Shown: positions 26,469 through 34,338 of the stretch, one piece after another
Numbering within the stretch: the first letter of the stretch is position 1
Layout of the letters: each line of letters opens with the position of its first letter
Source: Roseovarius sp.
Lineage (GTDB): Bacteria > Pseudomonadota > Alphaproteobacteria > Rhodobacterales > Rhodobacteraceae
Assembly: GCF_027019125.1 (NCBI RefSeq)
Contig: NZ_JALUXE010000030.1
Location: 248,001 to 312,000, forward strand
DNA length: 64,000 nucleotides
Reading direction: 5' to 3'
The notes under the pieces: model-generated
Told to the model about the DNA's origin: nothing
The model's input: only the letters and a program-made list of their open reading frames with translations
Databases searched by the model: none
Position numbers and translations under genes: made by a program

Positions 26469-27371
26469 TTACTTGATGAAGGTTCCGTCGCGCAATTCGC
26501 GCATGGCTTGGCGCAACTCGTCCTTGGAGTTCATCACGATTGGGCCATGCCAAGCCACGGGCTCTTGAATCGGTGCGCCAGAAATGAGCAGGAACCGCAC
26601 ACCCTCTTCGCCGGCTTGCACCGTCACACTGTCGCCGCTCCCAAAGCGGATCAGTGTCCGGTCGCCGGAAAGATCGCGCACATGCACCTCTTGTCCCGCC
26701 ACTTCCTTTTCCAGAAGAACGCCTTTGGGCTCTGAAGCGTCGGCAAAGGCCCCGGCCCCCTCGAACACATAGGCAAAGCTGCGCCGGTAGGTGTCGACCG
26801 GGAACGTCTTCTTAACCCCGGCGGGCACCGAGATATCGAGATACTGGGGGTCCGCGGCAATACCGTCCACCGGGCCCCGCCGCCCCCAGAAATCCCCGAC
26901 GATCACCCGCACGCGGGTGCCGTCATCATCGATAATCTCCGGGATGTCCGTCGATTTCACGTCCTGATAGCGGGGCGCGGTCATTTTCTGCGCGGCGGGC
27001 AGGTTGGCCCAGAGTTGAAATCCATGCATCTGCCCAAGCGCATTGCCGCGCGGCATTTCCTGATGCAAGATACCCGACCCGGCGGTCATCCATTGTACAT
27101 CGCCTGCGCCCAAGCTGCCCTCGTTGCCCAGGCTGTCACCATGCGCAACCTCGCCCGCAAGGACATAGGTAATGGTTTCGATACCGCGATGCGGATGCCA
27201 TGGGAAACCAGCCGTGTAGCGGGCGGGGTCATCGTTGCGGAAATCGTCGAACAAGAGAAATGGATCGAGTTCGGTGGGGTCCTGAAAGCCGAACGCGCGG
27301 TGCAGGTGCACGCCTGCACCTTCCAGCGTGGGGATTGCGGCGCGCTGTTCCAAAACGGGTCTGATCGACAT
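26469..27371 (-). CDS. Pirin-family cupin protein
   Basis: A 300-residue bicupin. The metal ligands are visible as H59 and H61 in PWHPHRGIET and H103 and E105 in GILHQEMPR, and the C-terminal cupin follows. Bacterial pirins are iron proteins with quercetinase-like or regulatory roles. The ATG at 27371 follows AGGAGATTTGCC; an upstream in-frame extension would contain that ribosome site. Confidence 0.9.
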   Translation of the reverse strand: MSIRPVLEQRAAIPTLEGAGVHLHRAFGFQDPTELDPFLLFDDFRNDDPARYTAGFPWHPHRGIETITYVLAGEVAHGDSLGNEGSLGAGDVQWMTAGSGILHQEMPRGNALGQMHGFQLWANLPAAQKMTAPRYQDVKSTDIPEIIDDDGTRVRVIVGDFWGRRGPVDGIAADPQYLDISVPAGVKKTFPVDTYRRSFAYVFEGAGAFADASEPKGVLLEKEVAGQEVHVRDLSGDRTLIRFGSGDSVTVQAGEEGVRFLLISGAPIQEPVAWHGPIVMNSKDELRQAMRELRDGTFIK

Positions 27372-27526
27372 GGCAAATCTCCTTTCGAACAGCATATAGG
27401 CAGCCACGGCGCCGTTGAAATGGCGCAGTCTGTTCGTGGGTGAACCGCATCTGTGCGTTTTGCGCGTCCCCCCTCTCGCCATGGGGGACGATCCGGGGTA
27501 AAGGCGTGCGCAAAGGGAGATCTGGC

Positions 27527-28006
27527 ATGCAGGATGAAGAGGTTTTGGCGGCATTAAGCGCGTCGGCGGGGCGTCGGATTCTCGGTGTCGGATCGGTCGC
27601 GGGGCTGGGGCTGACACTGCTTTACCTGGCGTTGGTGCAATCTCCGAGCCTTGGTTGGCAAGTGTTCATGGTTGGATTCGGGGCAACTTGCGTCTTTCTG
27701 GCCGAACGGATGTGGCGGGCCACGGCGCAATGGCTGATCCTGACGCGCGACGGGCTGCGCGACAACACGGGGCGCATGATCGCGCCGGTGGCGCAGATGC
27801 GCACGGTGGAGCGGGGGGTGTTCGCGTTCAAGCCGTCGAACGGCTTTCGCATCCAGCTTACGGAAAAAGCCCCGGCAGTCTGGCAGCCGGGGCTTTGGTG
27901 GCGCGTCGGGCGCAGCGTGGGCGTGGGCGGCGTTACATCCGGCACACCGGCCAAATTCATGGCCGAGCAAATTCAGGATCTGATCGCCCGGCAGGCGCAG
28001 GATTAG
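27527..28006 (+). CDS. Small conserved membrane protein, 159 residues
   Basis: Not recognised as a named family. Two adjacent membrane helices (about 15-36 and 43-62) are followed by a cytoplasmic PH-like stretch: WLILTRDGLRDNTGRMIAPVAQMRTVERGVFAFKPSNGFRI, split by turns. The ATG at 27527 follows AAGGGAGA. It is divergent from pirin and overlaps the 3' end of the TadE-like gene by 4 bases on the opposite strand. Confidence 0.7.
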   Translation: MQDEEVLAALSASAGRRILGVGSVAGLGLTLLYLALVQSPSLGWQVFMVGFGATCVFLAERMWRATAQWLILTRDGLRDNTGRMIAPVAQMRTVERGVFAFKPSNGFRIQLTEKAPAVWQPGLWWRVGRSVGVGGVTSGTPAKFMAEQIQDLIARQAQD

Positions 28007-28590
28007 GCTGCGTCGCAGACACCGTCATAGCAAAGTTGTGCGGCGAAGCGCAGAGGCACGAACATCCGCGTTTTGATATTGGTGCCATCGGTGAAGCCGG
28101 TGGAGAAGACCGGGTCATATTGCGACGAGGTCTCGACCAGGATGATCTCCTGACCATTGATCATCCGTGGCAGGGTCGCATGCGCAGTGCGCACATCGTT
28201 CGCGCTCAGTGGGTTGAGGTCGCCCGTGCCGCGCACTTCCGACCAGCGCAGTTCGAATTCGTCGATGTTGTTCGCCGCATCGAGGTGGTAGCGGATCACG
28301 GTGACACGCACCTGATTGTTGCCCTCATCGTTGGTCATGATGTCGAACAGGGTCTTGACGTTGTCCATATAGGTTTGGTCCACCTCGGACGTCTCGCGAG
28401 AGAGCATGTCGGCCACTGTGTACGTCGCCTTTTCACGCACGCTCTGATAGCGGAACATGTCGAAGTATTCGTAGCTGAAGGTCAGTCCCATGAAGAGGAA
28501 GGGGAACATGACCACCGTTTCCATGGCGGCGGTCCCGCATTCCTGTTTCCAGAACCGGCGCAGCAGGGTGAAGGCAGGGCGCAGGGTCAT
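28003..28590 (-). CDS. TadE/TadG-like pilus assembly protein (third gene of the unit)
   Basis: A 195-residue protein with a short basic N-terminus, then the TadE-like motif GTAAMETVVMFPFLFMGLTFSYEYF, a single membrane helix, and a periplasmic domain with no recognised fold. TadE-like proteins are minor pilins of the Flp/Tad type IVc pilus, processed at a Glu-bearing site. The ATG at 28590 uses AGGAG and shares its A with the upstream TGA (TGATG), so translation is coupled. Confidence 0.82.
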   Translation of the reverse strand: MTLRPAFTLLRRFWKQECGTAAMETVVMFPFLFMGLTFSYEYFDMFRYQSVREKATYTVADMLSRETSEVDQTYMDNVKTLFDIMTNDEGNNQVRVTVIRYHLDAANNIDEFELRWSEVRGTGDLNPLSANDVRTAHATLPRMINGQEIILVETSSQYDPVFSTGFTDGTNIKTRMFVPLRFAAQLCYDGVCDAA

Positions 28591-29126
28591 CAGATCGGCT
28601 CCTGAACAAAGGCTGTCGTGGCGACAAGCGAGGCTTGGCTTCCGTTCTCGGGAACTAGGCGGCTGCCCAGTATGCCTGCCGGAAACAGCGGCCGGAACTT
28701 GAGGCACGCGCGCAGCAGCATCAGTTCATTTTGTTGCCCGGGCACGAATTGGCGAACCGGCTTGGCGGGTTCGGCCAGGTCCGTGCAGTCGGCTTCGGCG
28801 TCCAGCCCGTTGAAATTGCGAATATCCGCCGAGCGCATTTCGAGGCGCAGGTTGTTTTCGCAATCGTTGATCATGATCGCGTTATCACAGATGATCTGCT
28901 TGATCTCATCGTGCTGCGGGGCTGTGCCCGTGCCAAGCCTGACCTCGCGCACCGCCATGTCGAGACCACGCTCGAGAAAGGTGGAGCGCATGGTGACAAA
29001 CCCCATCTCGATCGAGAAGATCATGATCGCAATGAAGAAGGGTGCCACCAGCACGAATTCGAGCGAGGCAGTGCCACTGTCATCCTGCCGGAAACGGCGC
29101 AGGAAATCTTTGTGCACACGGGTCAT
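28590..29126 (-). CDS. TadE-like pilus assembly protein (second gene)
   Basis: A 178-residue protein with the same architecture: a basic start, GTASLEFVLVAPFFIAIMIF, one membrane helix and a periplasmic region with two or three cysteines (ICDNAIMINDCENN, EADCTDL). It is probably a minor pilin paired with the next protein. TTGAGG precedes the ATG at 29126, which overlaps the stop of the von Willebrand-type gene by 4 bases. Confidence 0.82.
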   Translation of the reverse strand: MTRVHKDFLRRFRQDDSGTASLEFVLVAPFFIAIMIFSIEMGFVTMRSTFLERGLDMAVREVRLGTGTAPQHDEIKQIICDNAIMINDCENNLRLEMRSADIRNFNGLDAEADCTDLAEPAKPVRQFVPGQQNELMLLRACLKFRPLFPAGILGSRLVPENGSQASLVATTAFVQEPI

Positions 29127-30889
29127 TGGGTCAACCTCAACTGTTTCACGTTGGCCGCGATGGCGCTGAAGGCTGCACTGATATCCGTTCCGGTTGCACG
29201 GAAATAATGGGCAGGTGTGGACGCGCACTTGCTGAGCTCGCGCTCCGCGGTGCCACCTACAGGAACTTCGAAGCCGATTGTGTAAACCACAACCCCTTCG
29301 GTTTTCGTGGCTGCACAAACCTTTTGCATCAGCTCATTCTTGATCGAGCCTGTCACGTTGTCGGTGCCCACATAGTCATTCCAGGCGCCCCAATTGCCGG
29401 TGATATTTCCGTAGTATTCCGGCGACATAAGGCCCCACGCGGTTTCCCAGCTCAGCTGAGTGCTGGAAATGAAGCCGTCCATCGTGCTTTCAAAGCTCTG
29501 GAATTCGTCTCTGGGGACCCATTTTTCCTCCGAAATACTCCAGAAATTTCCGGTGTTCGGGCTGCGCAGGTAGTAGACGGAATATTCCTCGCCGCTCACG
29601 TCATAGACGCACTCCCAGCGAGATTGGCTGCATCGAGCTTTTCCAGCGTCGCCGTAGAGTTTCCAATCCACGTTGTAGATGTTGAACGCATACTTGAAGA
29701 CGCGGTCCTGAAAGCGAAGCTCATAAAGGTCAGAAAACTTGCCCCGGTAGACAGGTGAACTCCGATCAAAGAAATAGGATGTGGTATTCGCGCCGTCTCC
29801 CATGAAGATGATCGCTTTGAGCGTTTCCGGCTCGTCGTAATCCGAGGGTACGGACGCAAGAGAGGCATCCAGATCTCCCGATGCGATCATCGACGCCGTG
29901 ACCTGTCTGAAGGTCGGGTCCAACAGGGCAGCACCCCAGTTCATGCCTTCGTTCCCGGATGTGTTTCCGGCGGGTTGCAAGGCGTCGATCTTCGCATGCA
30001 GATCGCCCACGCTTGTCGAATAAGGCAATATGCGCATGTACTCGTCGGTGTAACACGATCTCCAATCCTGATTGAGATCGTCAAAACCACCATAGACAGA
30101 GGTGTAGATCATTTGATTGACCGGGATACCACTGCTCAAGGATGAGCTGCCACTGGTAAGCGTGGCGTGATGATAGTCGTTGTCCGCGAACTCGAGGCAG
30201 GTGGAATAGGTGTGGTCTTCGTCCACGGCCAGCGCATCATAGATGCTGAGCGGAGGTGTCACCGAAAAACTGAACGGTACGATCGACAACACCGTATCGC
30301 CCTGGCGGGATGAATTCATGACTGTGGTCACGAAGTCCTTCGCGGCGACTTTCAGATTGTCGATCTTGGAGTTGTTTGACATCGAGCCCGAGACATCGAG
30401 AACAAGGATGCCTTCGAGTTTGGGGACGCGCACTTCCGCAGTGGCAGCCCCTGCGGTGGTCAAGGTCGGTACACCTGCAAACTTCATCAAGTAGGTGTCG
30501 AGGTCGATTTCGGCCTTTGCCGTTACCCGCGCTGCGTTGAGCGTCGTAATGATGTCGCCTTCGCTTTCGGGCAACAGCGCGCCAGCGTGCCCGGATTTGT
30601 CGAAGTAATCTTCTACGATTGCGCGCGCGGCCGCGTTCGTGTTCGCCGTGGCCCCGGCCAGAACGGCCCGATCGAGCGTCGCCTGAAGACTGGCGCGCGC
30701 CATTTCCTGACGCATCGTATCAATCCCGATGCCGCCCATGATCAAGAACATGACGAAGATGGCAAAGGCCAGCACCGTCACCGTGCCGTCTTCCTCCTTG
30801 AAGAAGCGCTCTGCATACTCTCCGGCGCGTGTCGTGCCGCGTAATTTCGACCGTGCCCCCCGATCCAACGTCTTGCTATTCCAAAGCAT
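29123..30889 (-). CDS. TadG-like protein with von Willebrand factor A domain
   Basis: A 588-residue protein with a TadE/G N-terminus (EEDGTVTVLAFAIFVMFLIMGG, one membrane helix) and a vWA domain carrying the metal-site motif DVSGSMS (D165, S167, S169), plus a long insertion in the middle. TadG anchors or extends Flp pili and may bind surfaces. GAGGTG precedes the ATG. First gene of a three-gene minus-strand unit with no Flp pilin, secretin or ATPase beside it. Confidence 0.88.
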   Translation of the reverse strand: MLWNSKTLDRGARSKLRGTTRAGEYAERFFKEEDGTVTVLAFAIFVMFLIMGGIGIDTMRQEMARASLQATLDRAVLAGATANTNAAARAIVEDYFDKSGHAGALLPESEGDIITTLNAARVTAKAEIDLDTYLMKFAGVPTLTTAGAATAEVRVPKLEGILVLDVSGSMSNNSKIDNLKVAAKDFVTTVMNSSRQGDTVLSIVPFSFSVTPPLSIYDALAVDEDHTYSTCLEFADNDYHHATLTSGSSSLSSGIPVNQMIYTSVYGGFDDLNQDWRSCYTDEYMRILPYSTSVGDLHAKIDALQPAGNTSGNEGMNWGAALLDPTFRQVTASMIASGDLDASLASVPSDYDEPETLKAIIFMGDGANTTSYFFDRSSPVYRGKFSDLYELRFQDRVFKYAFNIYNVDWKLYGDAGKARCSQSRWECVYDVSGEEYSVYYLRSPNTGNFWSISEEKWVPRDEFQSFESTMDGFISSTQLSWETAWGLMSPEYYGNITGNWGAWNDYVGTDNVTGSIKNELMQKVCAATKTEGVVVYTIGFEVPVGGTAERELSKCASTPAHYFRATGTDISAAFSAIAANVKQLRLTQ

Positions 30890-31207
30890 AATAACACCTC
30901 ATTGTGACGGAGCCTTTCCCCAACTCCGCACTGCACCATCCGGTCTTATCCGCTTTGTCTGTGGCTGAATTATGGCGGGTCTCTGGCGAAAAATCAGAAG
31001 TTAACCGATTAAATTCAACAATATAAAAGTCTGTTCCCAATTGTTTTGACTTTGGCGACAAACCTTGGGTTAGGGTCCGGCCCGCAACTGACAGGGGAGC
31101 GTGTGGGTAGACAAACTGTCCACATCGGTTAACCATGAGGCAGGATACCGGCGCGGCGCGCCATTTGGGCTAGTCTATCGCTCCGGATCGCAAAAGGGAG
31201 AGGACGA
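30890..31207. other. Intergenic region between the Tad-like unit and glutamate dehydrogenase
   Basis: This 318-base divergent gap is AT-richer than its surroundings (for example GTTAACCGATTAAATTC near 31000 and AATATAAAAG near 31020), as expected for two promoters. TTGACT at 31046-31051 could be a -35 for the rightward gene, but its -10 is poor. No gene, RNA or clear operator is seen. Confidence 0.5.
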
Positions 31208-32638
31208 ATGAACGCCAACAAGGAACCCAGCTTTCGCGAGAGTGTGGATCTGATGTTCAACCGCGCGGTGGCGCTGATGGACCTGCCGCCGGGCCTTGAG
31301 GAAAAGATCCGCGTCTGCAATGCGACCTATACGGTGCGGTTCGGCGTTCGCCTGCGCGGGCAGATCCACACCTTTACCGGCTATCGTAGCGTTCATTCCG
31401 AGCATATGGAGCCGGTCAAGGGCGGTATCCGCTATGCCATGGGCGTCAATCAGGACGAGGTCGAAGCGCTCGCGGCGCTGATGACCTACAAATGCGCACT
31501 TGTGGAAGCGCCGTTTGGCGGCTCGAAGGGTGGGCTGCGGCTTGACCCGCGCCAATGGGAGGAACACGAGCTTGAGATGATCACCCGGCGCTTTGCCTAT
31601 GAGCTGATCAAGCGCGACCTGATCAATCCCGCGCAGAACGTGCCCGCCCCGGATATGGGCACCGGCGAGCGCGAGATGGCGTGGATCGCCGATCAATACA
31701 AACGCATGAATACCACGGATATCAATTACCGCGCCTGCGTGACCGGCAAGCCGATCAATGCGGGCGGCATTCAGGGGCGGGTCGAGGCGACGGGGCGGGG
31801 CGTGCAATATGCGTTGCAAGAGTTCTTTCGTCATCCCGAGGATATTGCGGCGGCGCATCTCTCGGGCACGCTCGAGGGCAAGCGGGTCATCGTGCAGGGC
31901 CTCGGCAACGTGGGCTATCACGCGGCCAAGTTCCTGAGCGAAGAGGACGGATGCCGGATCACCGCGATCATCGAGCGTGACGGTGCCTTGGTGGATGACA
32001 AGGGATTGAATGTCGAAGCTGTGCGCAACTGGATTGCGCGCCACGGCGGTGTCGAGGGCTATCCCGAGGGCAAATACGTCGAGGATGGGACCAAGGTGCT
32101 CGAACAGGAGTGTGACATTCTCATTCCTGCCGCGATGGAGGGGGTGATCAACCTCGGCAATGCCGCGCAGATCAAGGCGCCGCTTATCATCGAGGCGGCG
32201 AACGGGCCAGTGACGGCAGGGGCCGATGACATCCTGCGCCAGAAGGGGACGGTGATCATCCCCGACATGTATGCGAATGCCGGCGGCGTCACGGTCTCGT
32301 ATTTCGAATGGGTCAAGAACCTCAGCCATATCCGCTTTGGTCGGATCGGGCGGCGACAGGAAGAGGCTCGGCATCAGCTTTTGGTCACGGAATTGCAGCG
32401 CTTGAACCGTGGGCTCGGGGATGCGTGGGAGTTGTCGCCGGATTTCAAGCAGAAATACCTCAAGGGCGCGGGCGAGTTGGAATTGGTGCGCTCGGGTCTC
32501 GATGATACGATGCGCACCGCTTATCAATCGATGCGCGAAGTTTGGCACAGCCGCAAGGACGTGACAGACCTGCGCACGGCGGCCTATCTGGTGTCCATCG
32601 CCAAGGTCGCGGCGAGTTACCGGGCGATGGGGCTCTGA
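31208..32638 (+). CDS. gdhA: Glu/Leu/Phe/Val dehydrogenase, glutamate dehydrogenase type
   Basis: A 476-residue NAD(P)-dependent dehydrogenase interconverting glutamate and 2-oxoglutarate plus ammonia. Conserved residues are K71 (GGIRY region), K95 (MTYKCALVEAPFGGSKGG) and the fingerprint QGLGNVGYHAA of the Rossmann domain. The sequence length and insertions fit the bacterial GDH group rather than leucine dehydrogenase. AGGGAGAGGA precedes the ATG. A UUCG hairpin follows the gene. Confidence 0.9.
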   Translation: MNANKEPSFRESVDLMFNRAVALMDLPPGLEEKIRVCNATYTVRFGVRLRGQIHTFTGYRSVHSEHMEPVKGGIRYAMGVNQDEVEALAALMTYKCALVEAPFGGSKGGLRLDPRQWEEHELEMITRRFAYELIKRDLINPAQNVPAPDMGTGEREMAWIADQYKRMNTTDINYRACVTGKPINAGGIQGRVEATGRGVQYALQEFFRHPEDIAAAHLSGTLEGKRVIVQGLGNVGYHAAKFLSEEDGCRITAIIERDGALVDDKGLNVEAVRNWIARHGGVEGYPEGKYVEDGTKVLEQECDILIPAAMEGVINLGNAAQIKAPLIIEAANGPVTAGADDILRQKGTVIIPDMYANAGGVTVSYFEWVKNLSHIRFGRIGRRQEEARHQLLVTELQRLNRGLGDAWELSPDFKQKYLKGAGELELVRSGLDDTMRTAYQSMREVWHSRKDVTDLRTAAYLVSIAKVAASYRAMGL

Positions 32639-32678
32639 CGGGTCCACGTCGCGCATGGGCCTGAAAATGGCGGGAAAG

Positions 32679-32702
32679 ATGGCAGAGCTTCGGCTCTGCC
32701 AT
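32679..32702 (+). terminator. UUCG-capped hairpin after gdhA
   Basis: ATGGCAGAGC and GCTCTGCCAT form a perfect 10-base stem closed by a TTCG tetraloop, 41 bases after the gdhA stop. The downstream TGCTATTG is only weakly T-rich, so termination may be partial. Confidence 0.7.
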
Positions 32703-32770
32703 TGCTATTGATGGGCGAAGTTGGTTCAGTCGCGCCTGATTGGCGCACAAGTTGATGGCAGGGGAGTGGC

Positions 32771-34024
32771 ATGCGGTTTTCCGGCCTGCGGGTTCTGAAA
32801 GAGGGGCTGACCGGCAACAAGGGCTGGCAGGCACATTGGCGCGATGCAATACCCAAGCCCGAGTATGATGTGATCATCATCGGTGGTGGCGGTCATGGGC
32901 TCTCGACCGCCTATTACCTGGCCAAGCGCCACGGGATCACCAATGTCGCGGTGCTGGAAAAGGGCTATCTGGGCGGCGGCAACGTGGGGCGCAACACCAC
33001 CATCGTGCGCGCCAATTATTTCCTGCCGGGCAATTCCGAGTTCTACAGCCATTCCTTGAAACTCTGGGAAGGGCTGGAGGAGGACCTTAATTACAACGTC
33101 ATGCATTCTCAGCGCGGGCAGATCGTGCTGTTTCATTCTGATGGGCAGCGCGATGCCATCGCCCGACGCGGCAATGCGATGATCAACCGCGGCGACGATG
33201 CGGAACTTCTGAGTGTGGCGCAGCTCAAACGCATGGTGCCTTATCTTGATTACGACCAGCCGCGGTTTCCCATTCACGGTGGCCTTTTACAGCGGCGCGC
33301 AGGCACGGCGCGGCATGATGCTGTGGCCTGGGGCTATGCACGCGGGGCAAGCAACCGGGGCGTGGACCTGATCCAGAATTGCGAAGTGACGGGGATCGAC
33401 ATCCAGAATGGTCGCGTGCGCGGCGTGCAAACCACGCGCGGTGCCATTCGCGCCAGAAAGCTGGCGATTGTGGTGGCGGGGCGTTCCAGCCAGGTGGCGG
33501 CGATGGCCGGGATGCGCCTGCCGATCGAAAGCCACGTTTTGCAGGCCTTTGTCACCGAGGGGCTGAAACCCTGCATCGACCATGTGATCAGCTTTGGCAT
33601 GGGGCATTTCTATATCAGCCAATCCGACAAGGGTGGGCTGGTCTTTGGTGGCGATCTGGACATGTATGCCTCATATGCCGCGCGCGGCAACCTGCCGATT
33701 GTAGAGCATGTGATGGAGGCGGGCATGACGCTGATGCCGATGATCGGCAATGCCCGCGTGTTGCGCAGTTGGGGCGGGATCATGGATATGTCGCCCGATG
33801 GCAGCCCGATCATCGACCATTCGGGCATCGAGGGGCTCTATCTCAATTGCGGCTGGTGCTATGGCGGGTTCAAGGCCGTGCCGGGGTCGGGCGATGCGCT
33901 CGCGCATCTCATCGCCACCGACCGGCCGCATCCGGCGGCGACGCGATTCCGGCTGGACCGGTTCCGCACGGGCTGGGGGTTGATGGACGAAGAAGGCACG
34001 GGCGCGCAACACAATCTGCATTGA
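32771..34024 (+). CDS. soxB: Sarcosine oxidase beta subunit
   Basis: A 417-residue flavoprotein subunit. It has the FAD-binding GGGGHGLSTAYYLAKRHG, the VLEKG edge, and the C-terminal GGFKAVPGSGDALAHLI. In the heterotetramer it carries the sarcosine-oxidising flavin site and converts sarcosine to glycine with C1 transfer to THF. GGGGAGTGGC precedes the ATG. First gene of soxBDAG. Confidence 0.95.
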   Translation: MRFSGLRVLKEGLTGNKGWQAHWRDAIPKPEYDVIIIGGGGHGLSTAYYLAKRHGITNVAVLEKGYLGGGNVGRNTTIVRANYFLPGNSEFYSHSLKLWEGLEEDLNYNVMHSQRGQIVLFHSDGQRDAIARRGNAMINRGDDAELLSVAQLKRMVPYLDYDQPRFPIHGGLLQRRAGTARHDAVAWGYARGASNRGVDLIQNCEVTGIDIQNGRVRGVQTTRGAIRARKLAIVVAGRSSQVAAMAGMRLPIESHVLQAFVTEGLKPCIDHVISFGMGHFYISQSDKGGLVFGGDLDMYASYAARGNLPIVEHVMEAGMTLMPMIGNARVLRSWGGIMDMSPDGSPIIDHSGIEGLYLNCGWCYGGFKAVPGSGDALAHLIATDRPHPAATRFRLDRFRTGWGLMDEEGTGAQHNLH

Positions 34025-34047
34025 GATGCGCGCGGAGGGCAGGATTT

Positions 34048-34069
34048 GAGTATTTCTGGAACGATGAAG
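34048..34069. repeat. Tail of the dispersed GAGTATTT element inside the sox operon
   Basis: GAGTATTTCTGG followed by AACGATGAAG resembles the tails at 2533-2553 and 8513-8534. No convincing stem precedes it here (only GCGCGGAGGGC), so it may be a decayed copy. It occupies most of the 56-base gap between soxB and soxD and may supply part of the soxD ribosome site (GAAGG). Confidence 0.4.
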
Positions 34070-34080
34070 GCGCGGATAAG

Positions 34081-34338
34081 ATGAGGCTGGGCTGTCCGAT
34101 CTGCGGCGAGCGGGATCGTCGCGAGTTCTACTATCAGGGGGCGGCACTCCCGCGGCCCGAGGGCGAAGTCTGGGCGCCGGAGTGGGATGATTACATCCAC
34201 AATCGCGACAACCTGCCGGGTGCGACCCGTGATTTGTGGCAGCACGAGCAGGGTTGCGGGGCTTGGCTCATCGTGACGCGCAATACGGTCACGCATGAGG
34301 TTCTGGGTGTGGCCCTGGCCACGGAGGCGGGCGCATGA
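34081..34338 (+). CDS. soxD: Sarcosine oxidase delta subunit
   Basis: An 85-residue zinc-binding subunit. The start LGCPICGERDRREFYYQG and the later GCGAWL segment are family hallmarks; the CPIC pair is part of the zinc site. The gene is short and easily missed. It overlaps soxA by 4 bases (ATGA at 34335-34338), tying it to the operon. Confidence 0.92.
   Translation: MRLGCPICGERDRREFYYQGAALPRPEGEVWAPEWDDYIHNRDNLPGATRDLWQHEQGCGAWLIVTRNTVTHEVLGVALATEAGA

Noticed and set aside
30995-31015. Possible CtrA site (GTTAACCGATTAAA)
   Set aside because: The two TTAA halves are 4 bases apart rather than the 7 needed for the CtrA consensus TTAA-N7-TTAA.
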